Positions 1 through 6,721 of a DNA stretch of 39,836 nt are shown piece by piece. The position numbers and the translations under genes were made by a program. How positions within the stretch are numbered: position 1 is the first letter of the stretch; every line of letters starts with the position of its first letter. The notes under the pieces are model-generated. The model was not told the origin of the DNA, did not search any database, and saw nothing but the letters and a program-made list of their open reading frames with translations. Source of the DNA: Spirochaetia bacterium (GTDB lineage: Bacteria > Spirochaetota > Spirochaetia > Sphaerochaetales > Sphaerochaetaceae). The stretch spans positions 1 to 39,836 of the forward strand of contig RZYO01000014.1 in NCBI GenBank assembly GCA_009930325.1. Direction: 5' to 3'.

Positions 1-2
1 TT

Positions 3-86
3 CAAAATATATATCAAATTGAAAGAGGTTATGAAAATTTAGATATAAAGTTAGGTAATATTGGAATTAATATAAAAAAAGCGTAA
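3..86 (+). CDS. murA: MurA C-terminus (partial; 5' end outside the window)
   Basis: Reading from base 3, an open frame runs 27 codons to a TAA at 84-86. Its residues include IERGYENLDIKLGNIG, which matches the conserved C-terminal signature of UDP-N-acetylglucosamine 1-carboxyvinyltransferase (a DRGYE..E.KL..LGA..-type ending). MurA carries out the first committed step of peptidoglycan synthesis in the cytoplasm. The catalytic loop lies upstream and cannot be seen. The other two forward frames stop at once, which supports this one. The call rests on a short tail, so it is likely but not certain. Confidence 0.72.
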   Translation, partial: QNIYQIERGYENLDIKLGNIGINIKKA

Positions 87-743
87 AACCTAATATTTCT
101 ATTACAAATATAAATTGTTTCGAAGTTTTCCACAAGTTATGCACAATAGCAACATATGTTAAGTATATAAAATAATTAACATATTTCTAACATTTTGTTC
201 TTAAATAACAAATTTAACATATTGGATATAATTTGTTATAATATAAGGAATTACTATAGTTTTTAATAAGTTTAATTAAATGAAATATTATTAAAATATA
301 TTAATTGTTATATAAGAATTAATATAAAGTTTTATATAACAAAATATATTTATCCACAAAAATGTTGTAAAAAATAACAAAAATATACAAATATGTAAAA
401 TTTCTTAATAAAATTATTTTTAGGGTGTATGAAAAACAAAAGTGTAGGTTAATAATTCCTTATATATAAAAAAATTAATAAAGAAAAAAGCAAATATTTT
501 GAAAAAATAAAGATATTTAAAAAAATTTTTATATTAGATAAATATTATTAGTTTTAATAAATATTTATTTATTTATGTTAACAATTATAAGATGATTTTA
601 TAAAATAATTACCACATAATAACAAAATATTGTTTATTAATTTTAATAAAAAATAACTAAAAAAAAGGTATTTTTTTATATAAATCATCTTAATTCTTTT
701 ATATATAAACAAATATAAATATAAATATTTTTTTATTTTAATA
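87..743. other. Long AT-rich gene-free region; candidate replication origin
   Basis: No believable gene is present in this stretch. Three 9-mers fit the DnaA-box consensus TTWTNCACA, all on the plus strand: TTTTCCACA at 126-134, TTATGCACA at 137-145 and the perfect TTATCCACA at 350-358. The sequence TTAACATAT occurs at 176-184 and 214-222, and its inverse ATATGTTAA at 154-162. An 8-bp inverted repeat (GTTATATA at 307-314, TATATAAC at 333-340) lies just before the perfect box. From about 360 to 743 the DNA is almost purely A/T, as expected of a DNA unwinding element. No dnaA or dnaN is in view, so the origin call is inference. Confidence 0.45.
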
Positions 744-772
744 TTGACATTTTTATTATACAAGGCTAACAT
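744..772 (+). promoter_or_regulatory. Sigma70-like promoter of the feo operon
   Basis: A perfect -35 TTGACA (744-749), a 17-base spacer and TAACAT (767-772, 4 of 6 matches) precede the first feoA. The predicted transcript would start near 779, giving a leader of about 37 bases. Confidence 0.6.
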
Positions 773-786
773 GGTTTTTAGTTTAA

Positions 787-802
787 GTTAGTTGTATCTA
801 AC
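787..802. promoter_or_regulatory. Inverted repeat in the feo leader, possible metalloregulator operator
   Basis: GTTAG (787-791) and CTAAC (798-802) form a GTTAG-N6-CTAAC dyad just downstream of the predicted transcription start and just before the ribosome binding site (805-810). A further CTAAC (766-770) overlaps the -10 box. The position suits a repressor site for iron-dependent control, for example by a DtxR/MntR-type regulator. That is inference; I see no classical Fur box. Confidence 0.35.
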
Positions 803-815
803 GTAAGGAGACTTT

Positions 816-1028
816 ATGCCATTATCAATGTTATCACTAGGAGAGTCAAAGGAAATTGTTTCGATTAGTGCTTCTTCTGATTTAAAGCAAAGATTATTAT
901 CAATGGGGTTTGTTCCTGGAAATTCGGTTACTATAGTTAGTATGAATTCAATGGGGTTGGTTTTAGAAATTAAAGGAACAAGACTTGCTTTAAATAAAGG
1001 TTTGGCACATCTGATTCAAGTTGCTTAA
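816..1028 (+). CDS. feoA: FeoA-family protein (first copy)
   Basis: A 70-residue FeoA-domain protein with an SH3-like beta-barrel fold. The segment KQRLLSMGFVPGNSVTIV followed by a glycine- and leucine-rich second half is the typical FeoA pattern. FeoA is a small cytoplasmic partner of the FeoB ferrous-iron permease. The start is supported by AAGGAG (805-810), five bases before the ATG. It is the first gene of a four-gene feo operon and lies 27 bases before a second, clearly different feoA. Two separate FeoA proteins next to FeoB are known from other anaerobes, and their division of labour is not settled. Confidence 0.9.
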   Translation: MPLSMLSLGESKEIVSISASSDLKQRLLSMGFVPGNSVTIVSMNSMGLVLEIKGTRLALNKGLAHLIQVA

Positions 1029-1055
1029 TTATTTTTTTTAGTGAGGAGATATTTT

Positions 1056-1274
1056 ATGACTTTATGTGATTTAAAGCCAGGCCAAAAAGGAAAAGTTGTT
1101 TCTTTTGGAACTGAAGGTGTTCTACGCCATAGATTATTAGATATGGGAATAACTACTGGTATTGAAATAGAACTTATTAAGGTTGCTCCGTTAGGAGATC
1201 CTTTGGAAATTAGACTTCGAGGCTATAATTTAAGTTTACGCAAAACGGAAGCTAGTGTTATAGAAATTAAGTAA
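1056..1274 (+). CDS. feoA: FeoA-family protein (second copy)
   Basis: A 72-residue FeoA-domain protein (MTLCDLKPGQKGKVV..., then HRLLDMGITTGIEIELI and a closing beta-rich part). I choose ATG 1056: the GTG at 1041 is in frame, but the sequence right after it holds the GGAG ribosome binding site (1045-1048) for the ATG, so starting at GTG would bury it in the coding region. It is closer to the textbook FeoA pattern than the first copy. It lies between feoA-1 and feoB, with 20 bases to feoB, and probably acts as a FeoB partner in ferrous-iron uptake. Confidence 0.92.
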   Translation: MTLCDLKPGQKGKVVSFGTEGVLRHRLLDMGITTGIEIELIKVAPLGDPLEIRLRGYNLSLRKTEASVIEIK

Positions 1275-1294
1275 AATAAAAAAAGGATTTTATA

Positions 1295-3328
1295 ATGAAA
1301 TATACTTTAGCCTTAGCTGGTAACCCTAACTGTGGGAAAACTACGCTATTTAATGTATTAACTGGGTCAAGACAACACGTTGGGAACTGGCCAGGTGTTA
1401 CAGTTGATAAAAAAGAAGGTGTATGGAAAAAGCACGAAGAATTTAATATTTTAGATTTACCTGGTACTTATTCTTTATCTCCTTATAGTGCAGAAGAAAA
1501 AATAGCAAGAGATTATATTGTTAAAGAACGACCTGATTGTGTTATTGATATTGTTGAATCTCCAAATTTAGAAAGAAATTTATATTTAACTTTACAAATT
1601 CTTGAAACGGGTGTTCCAACAGTCATTGCTTTAAATATGAGTGACGAATTGGAGCAGAGAGGTGAAATAATTGATTCTGCTTATCTTGAAAAAGAATTTG
1701 GTGTAAAAGTTGTAAAGATATCAGCTCGTAATAATCAGGGTTTTAAAGAGCTTTTTGAAGCTGTAAATGAAACAATTGAAAAAAAAATAACTCCAAAGCA
1801 ATTACCTTTGTTTGAAAAAATTAAAAATTTAGATGATGAAGGTGTTGCAAATGCAAGATATGAGAAAATTACTAATGTTGTAAAGCAATCTTATAAAAAA
1901 AATAGCAAAATACAAAATGAGACTACAAAAAGTAGCAAAATAGATAAAGTATTAACTAATAGAATATTAGGCTTACCAATTTTTGCAATAATAATGTATT
2001 TCTTGTTTCAGGTTAGTTTGGGAGAAAATTTATTCTTTGTAGGGATCCCTGGTTTAGGTGTAATTTTTGCTGGCTGGGTTGAAGCCATATGGTCAGCTTT
2101 AACAAATCTTGTAGCTTCCGGTTTAGTTAATGCAGCTCCGTGGGCTCAAGGCTTAGTAATTGATGGTATTTTTGGAGGTATCGGAGCTATTCTTGGTTTT
2201 ATGCCTTTAGTTTTAGTGCTATATATATTTTTAAGCGTCTTAGAAGATAGCGGATATATGGCTAGAGTTGCGTTTGTTTTAGATAGAATATTTAGACGTT
2301 TTGGCTTATCAGGGAAATCTTTTATTCCATTATTAATGGGTTTTGGATGTGCTGTCCCTGCTATCATGGCAACAAGAACTTTAGATGAAGAAAAAGATAG
2401 ACATATAACTACTATTATCACAGCTTTTATGCCATGTGGAGCTAAATTACCAATAATTGCTTTATTTGTAGCAATATTATTTGAACCTGGACAATCAGCA
2501 AATATTACTTTTTTAATTTATGTAATTGCTTTGTCTGTTGCGATTCTTGTTTCATTGATATTAAATAAATTATGGTATAAAGGTGCTACTTCAAACTTTC
2601 TAATGGAGCTCCCTCAATATAGGTTGCCAGCACCTATTTCTGTTTTACATCATTCATTTGAAAAAATAAAAGGTTTTGCTAGAAAAGCTGGAACAATAAT
2701 CTTAGCCTCTACTATATTAATCTGGTTTTTAACAAATTTTAATATTAATTCATTTAACGGGGTTAATAAAAGTGTAAATGAAAATGATAGTGTAATGTCT
2801 CAAATGGATGATTCTTTTATGGCTTCAGTTGGTGATTTTATTAGTCCTATTTTTACCCCATTAGGATTTACTGGATGGAGACCAACTGTTGGAATTATTA
2901 CTGGATGGATTGCTAAAGAAAATGTTGTTGCAACTTTTGCTCAAGTTTATTCTTCCGATATTACAGATGAATATTTAGAAAATTATTTTAATGTTAAAAA
3001 TGCAAGTTCTCAGGATTTAAGTGAGTCTGGTTTTGATAATGGAATATATGATAAAGATGTTGCTCGAACATTGTATGATGATTTACTAGCAGAAGGCCAA
3101 GATAGCAATGCCTTACCAACTGTAAAGAGAGATATTCCAACAAAAAGTGGTGGTTTTGCTTATATCATGTTTAATTTACTTTGTATGCCTTGTTTTGCCG
3201 CTGTTGGTTCAATGAAAAGAGAATTGAAAACTTGGAAAAAAACATTTGGTGGAATTTCAGTACAAATGTTAACCGCATATATAATAGCTCTAGCAATAAG
3301 ACTGATAGGATTATTGTTTGGATTTTAG
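1295..3328 (+). CDS. feoB: Ferrous iron transport protein B
   Basis: A 677-residue inner-membrane Fe(II) permease with an N-terminal G domain. The GTPase motifs are all visible: G1 GNPNCGKT (9-16), the G2 region around GVTV (34-37), G3 DLPG (54-57), G4 NMSD (114-117) and G5 SARN (143-146). A linker of about 70 residues leads to the hydrophobic permease part from about residue 220, with the FeoB signatures EDSGYMAR and GFGCAVPAIMATRTL. The length is normal for the family. An AAGGA ribosome binding site precedes the ATG. It follows two feoA genes and is followed after 9 bases by a small Cys-rich membrane protein, so the four form one operon. Confidence 0.97.
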   Translation: MKYTLALAGNPNCGKTTLFNVLTGSRQHVGNWPGVTVDKKEGVWKKHEEFNILDLPGTYSLSPYSAEEKIARDYIVKERPDCVIDIVESPNLERNLYLTLQILETGVPTVIALNMSDELEQRGEIIDSAYLEKEFGVKVVKISARNNQGFKELFEAVNETIEKKITPKQLPLFEKIKNLDDEGVANARYEKITNVVKQSYKKNSKIQNETTKSSKIDKVLTNRILGLPIFAIIMYFLFQVSLGENLFFVGIPGLGVIFAGWVEAIWSALTNLVASGLVNAAPWAQGLVIDGIFGGIGAILGFMPLVLVLYIFLSVLEDSGYMARVAFVLDRIFRRFGLSGKSFIPLLMGFGCAVPAIMATRTLDEEKDRHITTIITAFMPCGAKLPIIALFVAILFEPGQSANITFLIYVIALSVAILVSLILNKLWYKGATSNFLMELPQYRLPAPISVLHHSFEKIKGFARKAGTIILASTILIWFLTNFNINSFNGVNKSVNENDSVMSQMDDSFMASVGDFISPIFTPLGFTGWRPTVGIITGWIAKENVVATFAQVYSSDITDEYLENYFNVKNASSQDLSESGFDNGIYDKDVARTLYDDLLAEGQDSNALPTVKRDIPTKSGGFAYIMFNLLCMPCFAAVGSMKRELKTWKKTFGGISVQMLTAYIIALAIRLIGLLFGF

Positions 3329-3337
3329 GAGAAGCTT

Positions 3338-3472
3338 ATGATTAATTGGATAATTGCAATAGTTGCAATAGCAATAGTTATTTTTGGAATAGTTAGCTTT
3401 TTTAAAAAAAGCAAGAACAAAAAAGATTGCAACGGAAATTGCAGCAGTGGATGTAGCGGCTGTAGTTTTTAG
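3338..3472 (+). CDS. FeoB-associated Cys-rich membrane protein (44 aa)
   Basis: A 44-residue gene. One hydrophobic helix (residues 3-21) is followed by a Lys-rich stretch and a tail with four cysteines (C31, C35, C39, C42) among Gly, Ser and Asn. This is the layout of the small FeoB-associated Cys-rich membrane proteins found next to feoB in many bacteria. The start follows AGGAG (3327-3331), which overlaps the end of feoB. The gene ends 12 bases before a strong terminator. It may sit in the membrane beside FeoB and bind iron on one face; its function is not established. Confidence 0.88.
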   Translation: MINWIIAIVAIAIVIFGIVSFFKKSKNKKDCNGNCSSGCSGCSF

Positions 3473-3484
3473 AAATAAAAAAAG

Positions 3485-3514
3485 TAATCCCACAACTGTG
3501 GGATTATTTTTTTT
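3485..3514. terminator. Bidirectional terminator between the feo operon and rsmE
   Basis: TAATCCCACA (3485-3494) pairs with TGTGGGATTA (3497-3506) and is followed by eight T on the plus strand. On the minus strand the same hairpin is followed by a T-run formed by the A-rich sequence at 3476-3483. The rsmE stop codon (3504-3506) lies inside the stem. Confidence 0.9.
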
Positions 3515-4265
3515 CCATTATTAGTGTATGAATAGCGCTTAAAGCCACAATTGATGCAGTTTCTGCTCTTAATATATTTGTTTTTAACATCACAGGAAAA
3601 CAACCTTTCTCAATTAATAAATTACATTCTTTATCACTTAATCCACCTTCAGGTCCAATTAATATTCCGATTGGTGTTGTTACTTTATATTCTTGAAGTT
3701 TTTCTTTAAGTGAACTTTTATTGTCTATATCAACTTGATGAAAGAAAAATAATGGAATATTTAAAGAATCTACAAAATCCTTAAAATTAAGCACTCCATT
3801 AAACTTAGTAATAATTGGAGATCCAGATTGTTGTATTGCTTCCTTAATTATAGTTTCATACCTTGTATTATTTGAAGAATCTTTCTTTGCTATACAATGT
3901 TCACTTTGAATTAGTGTAATTGATGAAACGCCTAATTCAGTAGCCATTTTAATAATAGTTTCATTCTTTTTACCTTTACAGCTACATTGGAATAGATTTA
4001 ATGTCGGATAATCTCCTTTATATGAAGGCATAGTATCAGTTGTCTCAAAATCATCGCCCTGTTTCAATTTTTCTATTTGAACAGAGCAACTTGATTTATC
4101 AAAATTTAATAGAGTAAGTTGATAAGATTCACCTTTTTTATCTCTTGCAAATATTTTATCACCTTTTTTTAATCTTAATACTTTAATAAAATACTGACTG
4201 TCTTTTCCTTTTAGCTTTAATAGTTTTTCTCCTTGGAAATAATCAGGCAAAATATATTGTCGCAT
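3504..4265 (-). CDS. rsmE: 16S rRNA (uracil-1498-N3)-methyltransferase
   Basis: A 253-residue RsmE-family SPOUT methyltransferase that methylates N3 of U1498 of 16S rRNA using SAM. The N-terminal PUA-like part (residues 1 to about 75, with HFI/RVLR-like IKVLRLKKGD) and the C-terminal knotted SAM-binding part with GPEGG (204-208) and NILRAETA (about 227-234) are present, and the length is usual. The ATG follows directly on the TAA of the S41 protease gene, and its GGAG ribosome binding site lies in the last codons of that gene, so the two are translationally linked. Confidence 0.95.
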   Translation of the reverse strand: MRQYILPDYFQGEKLLKLKGKDSQYFIKVLRLKKGDKIFARDKKGESYQLTLLNFDKSSCSVQIEKLKQGDDFETTDTMPSYKGDYPTLNLFQCSCKGKKNETIIKMATELGVSSITLIQSEHCIAKKDSSNNTRYETIIKEAIQQSGSPIITKFNGVLNFKDFVDSLNIPLFFFHQVDIDNKSSLKEKLQEYKVTTPIGILIGPEGGLSDKECNLLIEKGCFPVMLKTNILRAETASIVALSAIHTLIMEKK

Positions 4266-5681
4266 TTATTTCTCCAGTTGTTTAACTGCTTCAACTAAAG
4301 CTTTGTCAAGGTATAAATCATATACAGGTCTATCATCAAAATTCATTCGTGATAAATATTCATTTCTAACAAGAAGCAATAATGCATCTCTATTAAGCTT
4401 ATCATTATTAATTTCATCTGCAAATTTTTCTAAATTTTCATGAGTATATTCAGGATTATTATCTACAAAGTCAGAAACTTTATTTGTTTCCATTAATTCT
4501 TCAAAAATTGGAATTTCTTCATCTTCAAAAATTTCTTCTTCAATTAGAATATCTGGTTCAATACCTACTTCATGTATATCAATTGAATTTGGAGTCAAAT
4601 AATGAGCAATTGTAAATTGAACAAAGCCTTTTCCAAAAGGAAAAGATTGTTGCATTATTCCTTTACCAAAGGTTTTTGATCCAATTATTAAGGCTCGATT
4701 GTTATCTTTAAGTGCACCAGTTAAAATTTCTGAAGAAGAGGCTGTTCCTCCATTTGCTAATAAGACTAATTTAAATGAATCCTTTACCATTGTATTTTTA
4801 TTTGCTTTTGTAATTTGAATATTATTTTGTAAAGTTTCTTTTTGTTTTGTAATTAAAATTGTATCTTCAGACAAGAATAAATCAGCAATATTTAAGGCAG
4901 AATCAACAATTCCTCCTCTATTATTTCTTAAATCAATAATTAAACTATCGATATTAAGTGATAATAATTCTTTAAAGTCTTCTATAAATTGGTCTGTTGT
5001 TATTGTTGAAAATTGATATATTTGGATATACCCAATATGGTTATTTATTACGGTTTTTAGTGTTGTTGGTGTTTCAACCATTTCTCTACGTAATGTAATA
5101 TCAAAAGAAGTTTTTCCTCTAAGGACTGTTACTGTTACTTCAGTATTAGGCTCTCCTCTAAGTTTTAATGAAGCTTCAGTAGCACTTAAATTATCAACAG
5201 GCTCACCATCAATATGAGTTATATAGTCATTAGCTTTTAACCCAGCCCTATCAGCAGGCCCTCCAGGAAAGGGTGATGATATTTTTATGAAATAATCATA
5301 ATCATCTTTTTCATCTTTTTCATCAACAACTTTAGGATTTTTTTTAGTTAGATAAGTTCCTATTCCAACATATAATCCTGAAGATTGTTCTTCATACTCT
5401 TTTGAATCTTCTGATGATACATAGAAGGAGTATTCATCGCCAAGAGAATTTAACAAGCCAGTAGCCATTCCTTCAAGCGCTTTATCATTGTCAATTTCAT
5501 TAATTGATAGAGCATCAATTATTTGATAAAGATAGCCAATATTATTTATATTTTCTTGAATTACTTGCGTATTCACAGAAGGAACAATATCTGTTTGTTT
5601 TTTAGGTTCTGTATTACCATTTGCAAATAGAATACTTGGTGTAATAATTAAAATAATTGTAAATTTTATAAACTTATTCAT
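4266..5681 (-). CDS. S41-family C-terminal processing peptidase
   Basis: A 471-residue exported serine protease of the CtpA/Prc family. A signal peptide (about residues 1-20, ending SILFA) has no lipobox. A PDZ domain lies at about 100-195 and the S41 catalytic domain at about 205-390, with predicted catalytic Ser315 in GGTASSSE and Lys340 in TFGKG, spaced 25 residues apart as in E. coli Prc. An acidic C-terminal extension of about 85 residues follows. The family trims C-termini of periplasmic or envelope proteins. There is no Shine-Dalgarno; the -10 box ends seven bases before the ATG, suggesting a leaderless mRNA. It is co-transcribed with rsmE. Confidence 0.93.
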   Translation of the reverse strand: MNKFIKFTIILIITPSILFANGNTEPKKQTDIVPSVNTQVIQENINNIGYLYQIIDALSINEIDNDKALEGMATGLLNSLGDEYSFYVSSEDSKEYEEQSSGLYVGIGTYLTKKNPKVVDEKDEKDDYDYFIKISSPFPGGPADRAGLKANDYITHIDGEPVDNLSATEASLKLRGEPNTEVTVTVLRGKTSFDITLRREMVETPTTLKTVINNHIGYIQIYQFSTITTDQFIEDFKELLSLNIDSLIIDLRNNRGGIVDSALNIADLFLSEDTILITKQKETLQNNIQITKANKNTMVKDSFKLVLLANGGTASSSEILTGALKDNNRALIIGSKTFGKGIMQQSFPFGKGFVQFTIAHYLTPNSIDIHEVGIEPDILIEEEIFEDEEIPIFEELMETNKVSDFVDNNPEYTHENLEKFADEINNDKLNRDALLLLVRNEYLSRMNFDDRPVYDLYLDKALVEAVKQLEK

Positions 5682-5688
5682 ATTAAAT

Positions 5689-5717
5689 ATAATACATCCA
5701 ACTTTAGGTGTTGACCA
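5689..5717 (-). promoter_or_regulatory. Promoter of the S41 protease-rsmE operon, leaderless geometry
   Basis: On the minus strand, TGGTCA (5712-5717, 4 of 6), a 17-base spacer and TATTAT (5689-5694, 5 of 6) end seven bases before the ATG. The -35 overlaps that of the divergent lgt promoter. Confidence 0.5.
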
Positions 5718-5725
5718 CCCCTAAA
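5703..5725. promoter_or_regulatory. Inverted repeat covering the overlapping divergent -35 boxes
   Basis: TTTAGG (5703-5708) and CCTAAA (5720-5725) face each other around an 11-base centre; GGTG and CACC extend the symmetry imperfectly inward. The dyad is centred on the shared -35 region of the S41 and lgt promoters, where a bound protein could affect both. That role is inference. Confidence 0.35.
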
Positions 5726-5739
5726 TACCTAAGTAATAT
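5711..5739 (+). promoter_or_regulatory. Promoter of lgt, leaderless geometry
   Basis: TTGACC (5711-5716, 5 of 6), a 17-base spacer and TAATAT (5734-5739, 4 of 6) end seven bases before the lgt ATG. A transcript would begin at or one base from the start codon, and no Shine-Dalgarno is present. Confidence 0.6.
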
Positions 5740-5746
5740 TTGAAAT

Positions 5747-6721
5747 ATGATATTATTTATTAATTTCCCAAAGTGGATAAAACCTGAGATTATTCAAGGG
5801 TTTCCTGTTAGATGGTATGGGTTGATGTATGTTTTTGCTTTTATAACAACATATATTGTTTTTAGATATCAAGCTAATAAAAAAGAAATAGAAATTTCTG
5901 CTGATGATACACAATCTTTTTTTATGTTTTGTATTGTTGGTTTATTACTTGGAGCAAGGTTGTTCTCGGTTTTAATATATAATGGTACTAATTATTATTG
6001 GACACATCCTTGGATGATTTTTTGGCCTTTTTATAATGGTAGATTTGTTGGTCTTCCAGGGATGAGTTATCATGGTGGATTAGTCGGTGCTATAATTGGT
6101 GGCCTTATTTATTCAAAAAAAAATAATAGGAACTTTTTTGAGCTAGCAGATGTTCTTAGTATAGGAATCCCTTTGGGATATACTTTTGGTAGATTAGGGA
6201 ATTTTATAAATGGTGAATTATGGGGAAGAGTTAGTACATCAAAAGGTGCTATATTATTTCCTTATGCAGATAAATTTTCTACAAATTATGAATGGGTAAG
6301 AAATATTGCTAATCAACTGAATATTAATTTTATTCAAGGAGATTTGATTAATTTACCTAGATATCCCTCTCAATTATATGAAGCTATATTTGAAGGAATC
6401 TTTTTATTTTTAATAATGTGGTTCATCTTTAGAAAAAAAAGAAAAGATAAATTTAATGGATATTGTTTATCTTGGTATTTAATAGGATATGGTATTATTA
6501 GATTCTTTATTGAATATTTTAGAGAACCTGATTTAAATTTAGGCTTTATTATAAAACTTAATCCAAGTGCTAATAATCCTGCATTATTAGAATCTTTTAT
6601 TAATTTTAGTTTGGGACAGTTATTTTGTCTTATAATGATTTTTTCAGGAATAATTCTATATTTAATATTAAAAACTAAAAAAATGAAAAATTTAGGAGAA
6701 AAAAGTGAACATAGAAAGTAA
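5747..6721 (+). CDS. lgt: Prolipoprotein diacylglyceryl transferase
   Basis: A 324-residue multi-pass inner-membrane enzyme that transfers diacylglycerol from phosphatidylglycerol to the lipobox cysteine of prolipoproteins. Visible signatures are the N-terminal RWYGLMY, MSYHGGLVGA in the middle, and GRLGNFINGELWGR, which contains the Lgt arginine/asparagine motif. It is longer than E. coli Lgt because of an insertion (about 165-205) before the RYPSQLYEA segment, as I recall from treponeme Lgt proteins. No ribosome binding site precedes the ATG. Its last 17 bases overlap the next gene. A predicted lipoprotein lies elsewhere in the window (19684). Confidence 0.96.
   Translation: MILFINFPKWIKPEIIQGFPVRWYGLMYVFAFITTYIVFRYQANKKEIEISADDTQSFFMFCIVGLLLGARLFSVLIYNGTNYYWTHPWMIFWPFYNGRFVGLPGMSYHGGLVGAIIGGLIYSKKNNRNFFELADVLSIGIPLGYTFGRLGNFINGELWGRVSTSKGAILFPYADKFSTNYEWVRNIANQLNINFIQGDLINLPRYPSQLYEAIFEGIFLFLIMWFIFRKKRKDKFNGYCLSWYLIGYGIIRFFIEYFREPDLNLGFIIKLNPSANNPALLESFINFSLGQLFCLIMIFSGIILYLILKTKKMKNLGEKSEHRK

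Noticed and set aside
578-772. Open frame of 64 codons on the minus strand in the AT-rich gap
   Set aside because: It is built almost only of Lys, Ile, Tyr, Leu and Asn, as expected from pure A/T sequence, overlaps the feo promoter and has no ribosome binding site.
700-815. Classical Fur box before feoA
   Set aside because: I searched by eye for a GATAATGATTATCATTATC-like site and found nothing convincing; only the GTTAG/CTAAC dyad stands out.
1041-1055. GTG start for the second feoA
   Set aside because: It would put the GGAG ribosome binding site of ATG 1056 inside the coding region, and the added residues are not part of the FeoA pattern.
3311-3493. Minus-strand open frame opposite the end of feoB
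   Set aside because: It lies opposite the convincing 44-residue Cys-rich gene and its terminator.
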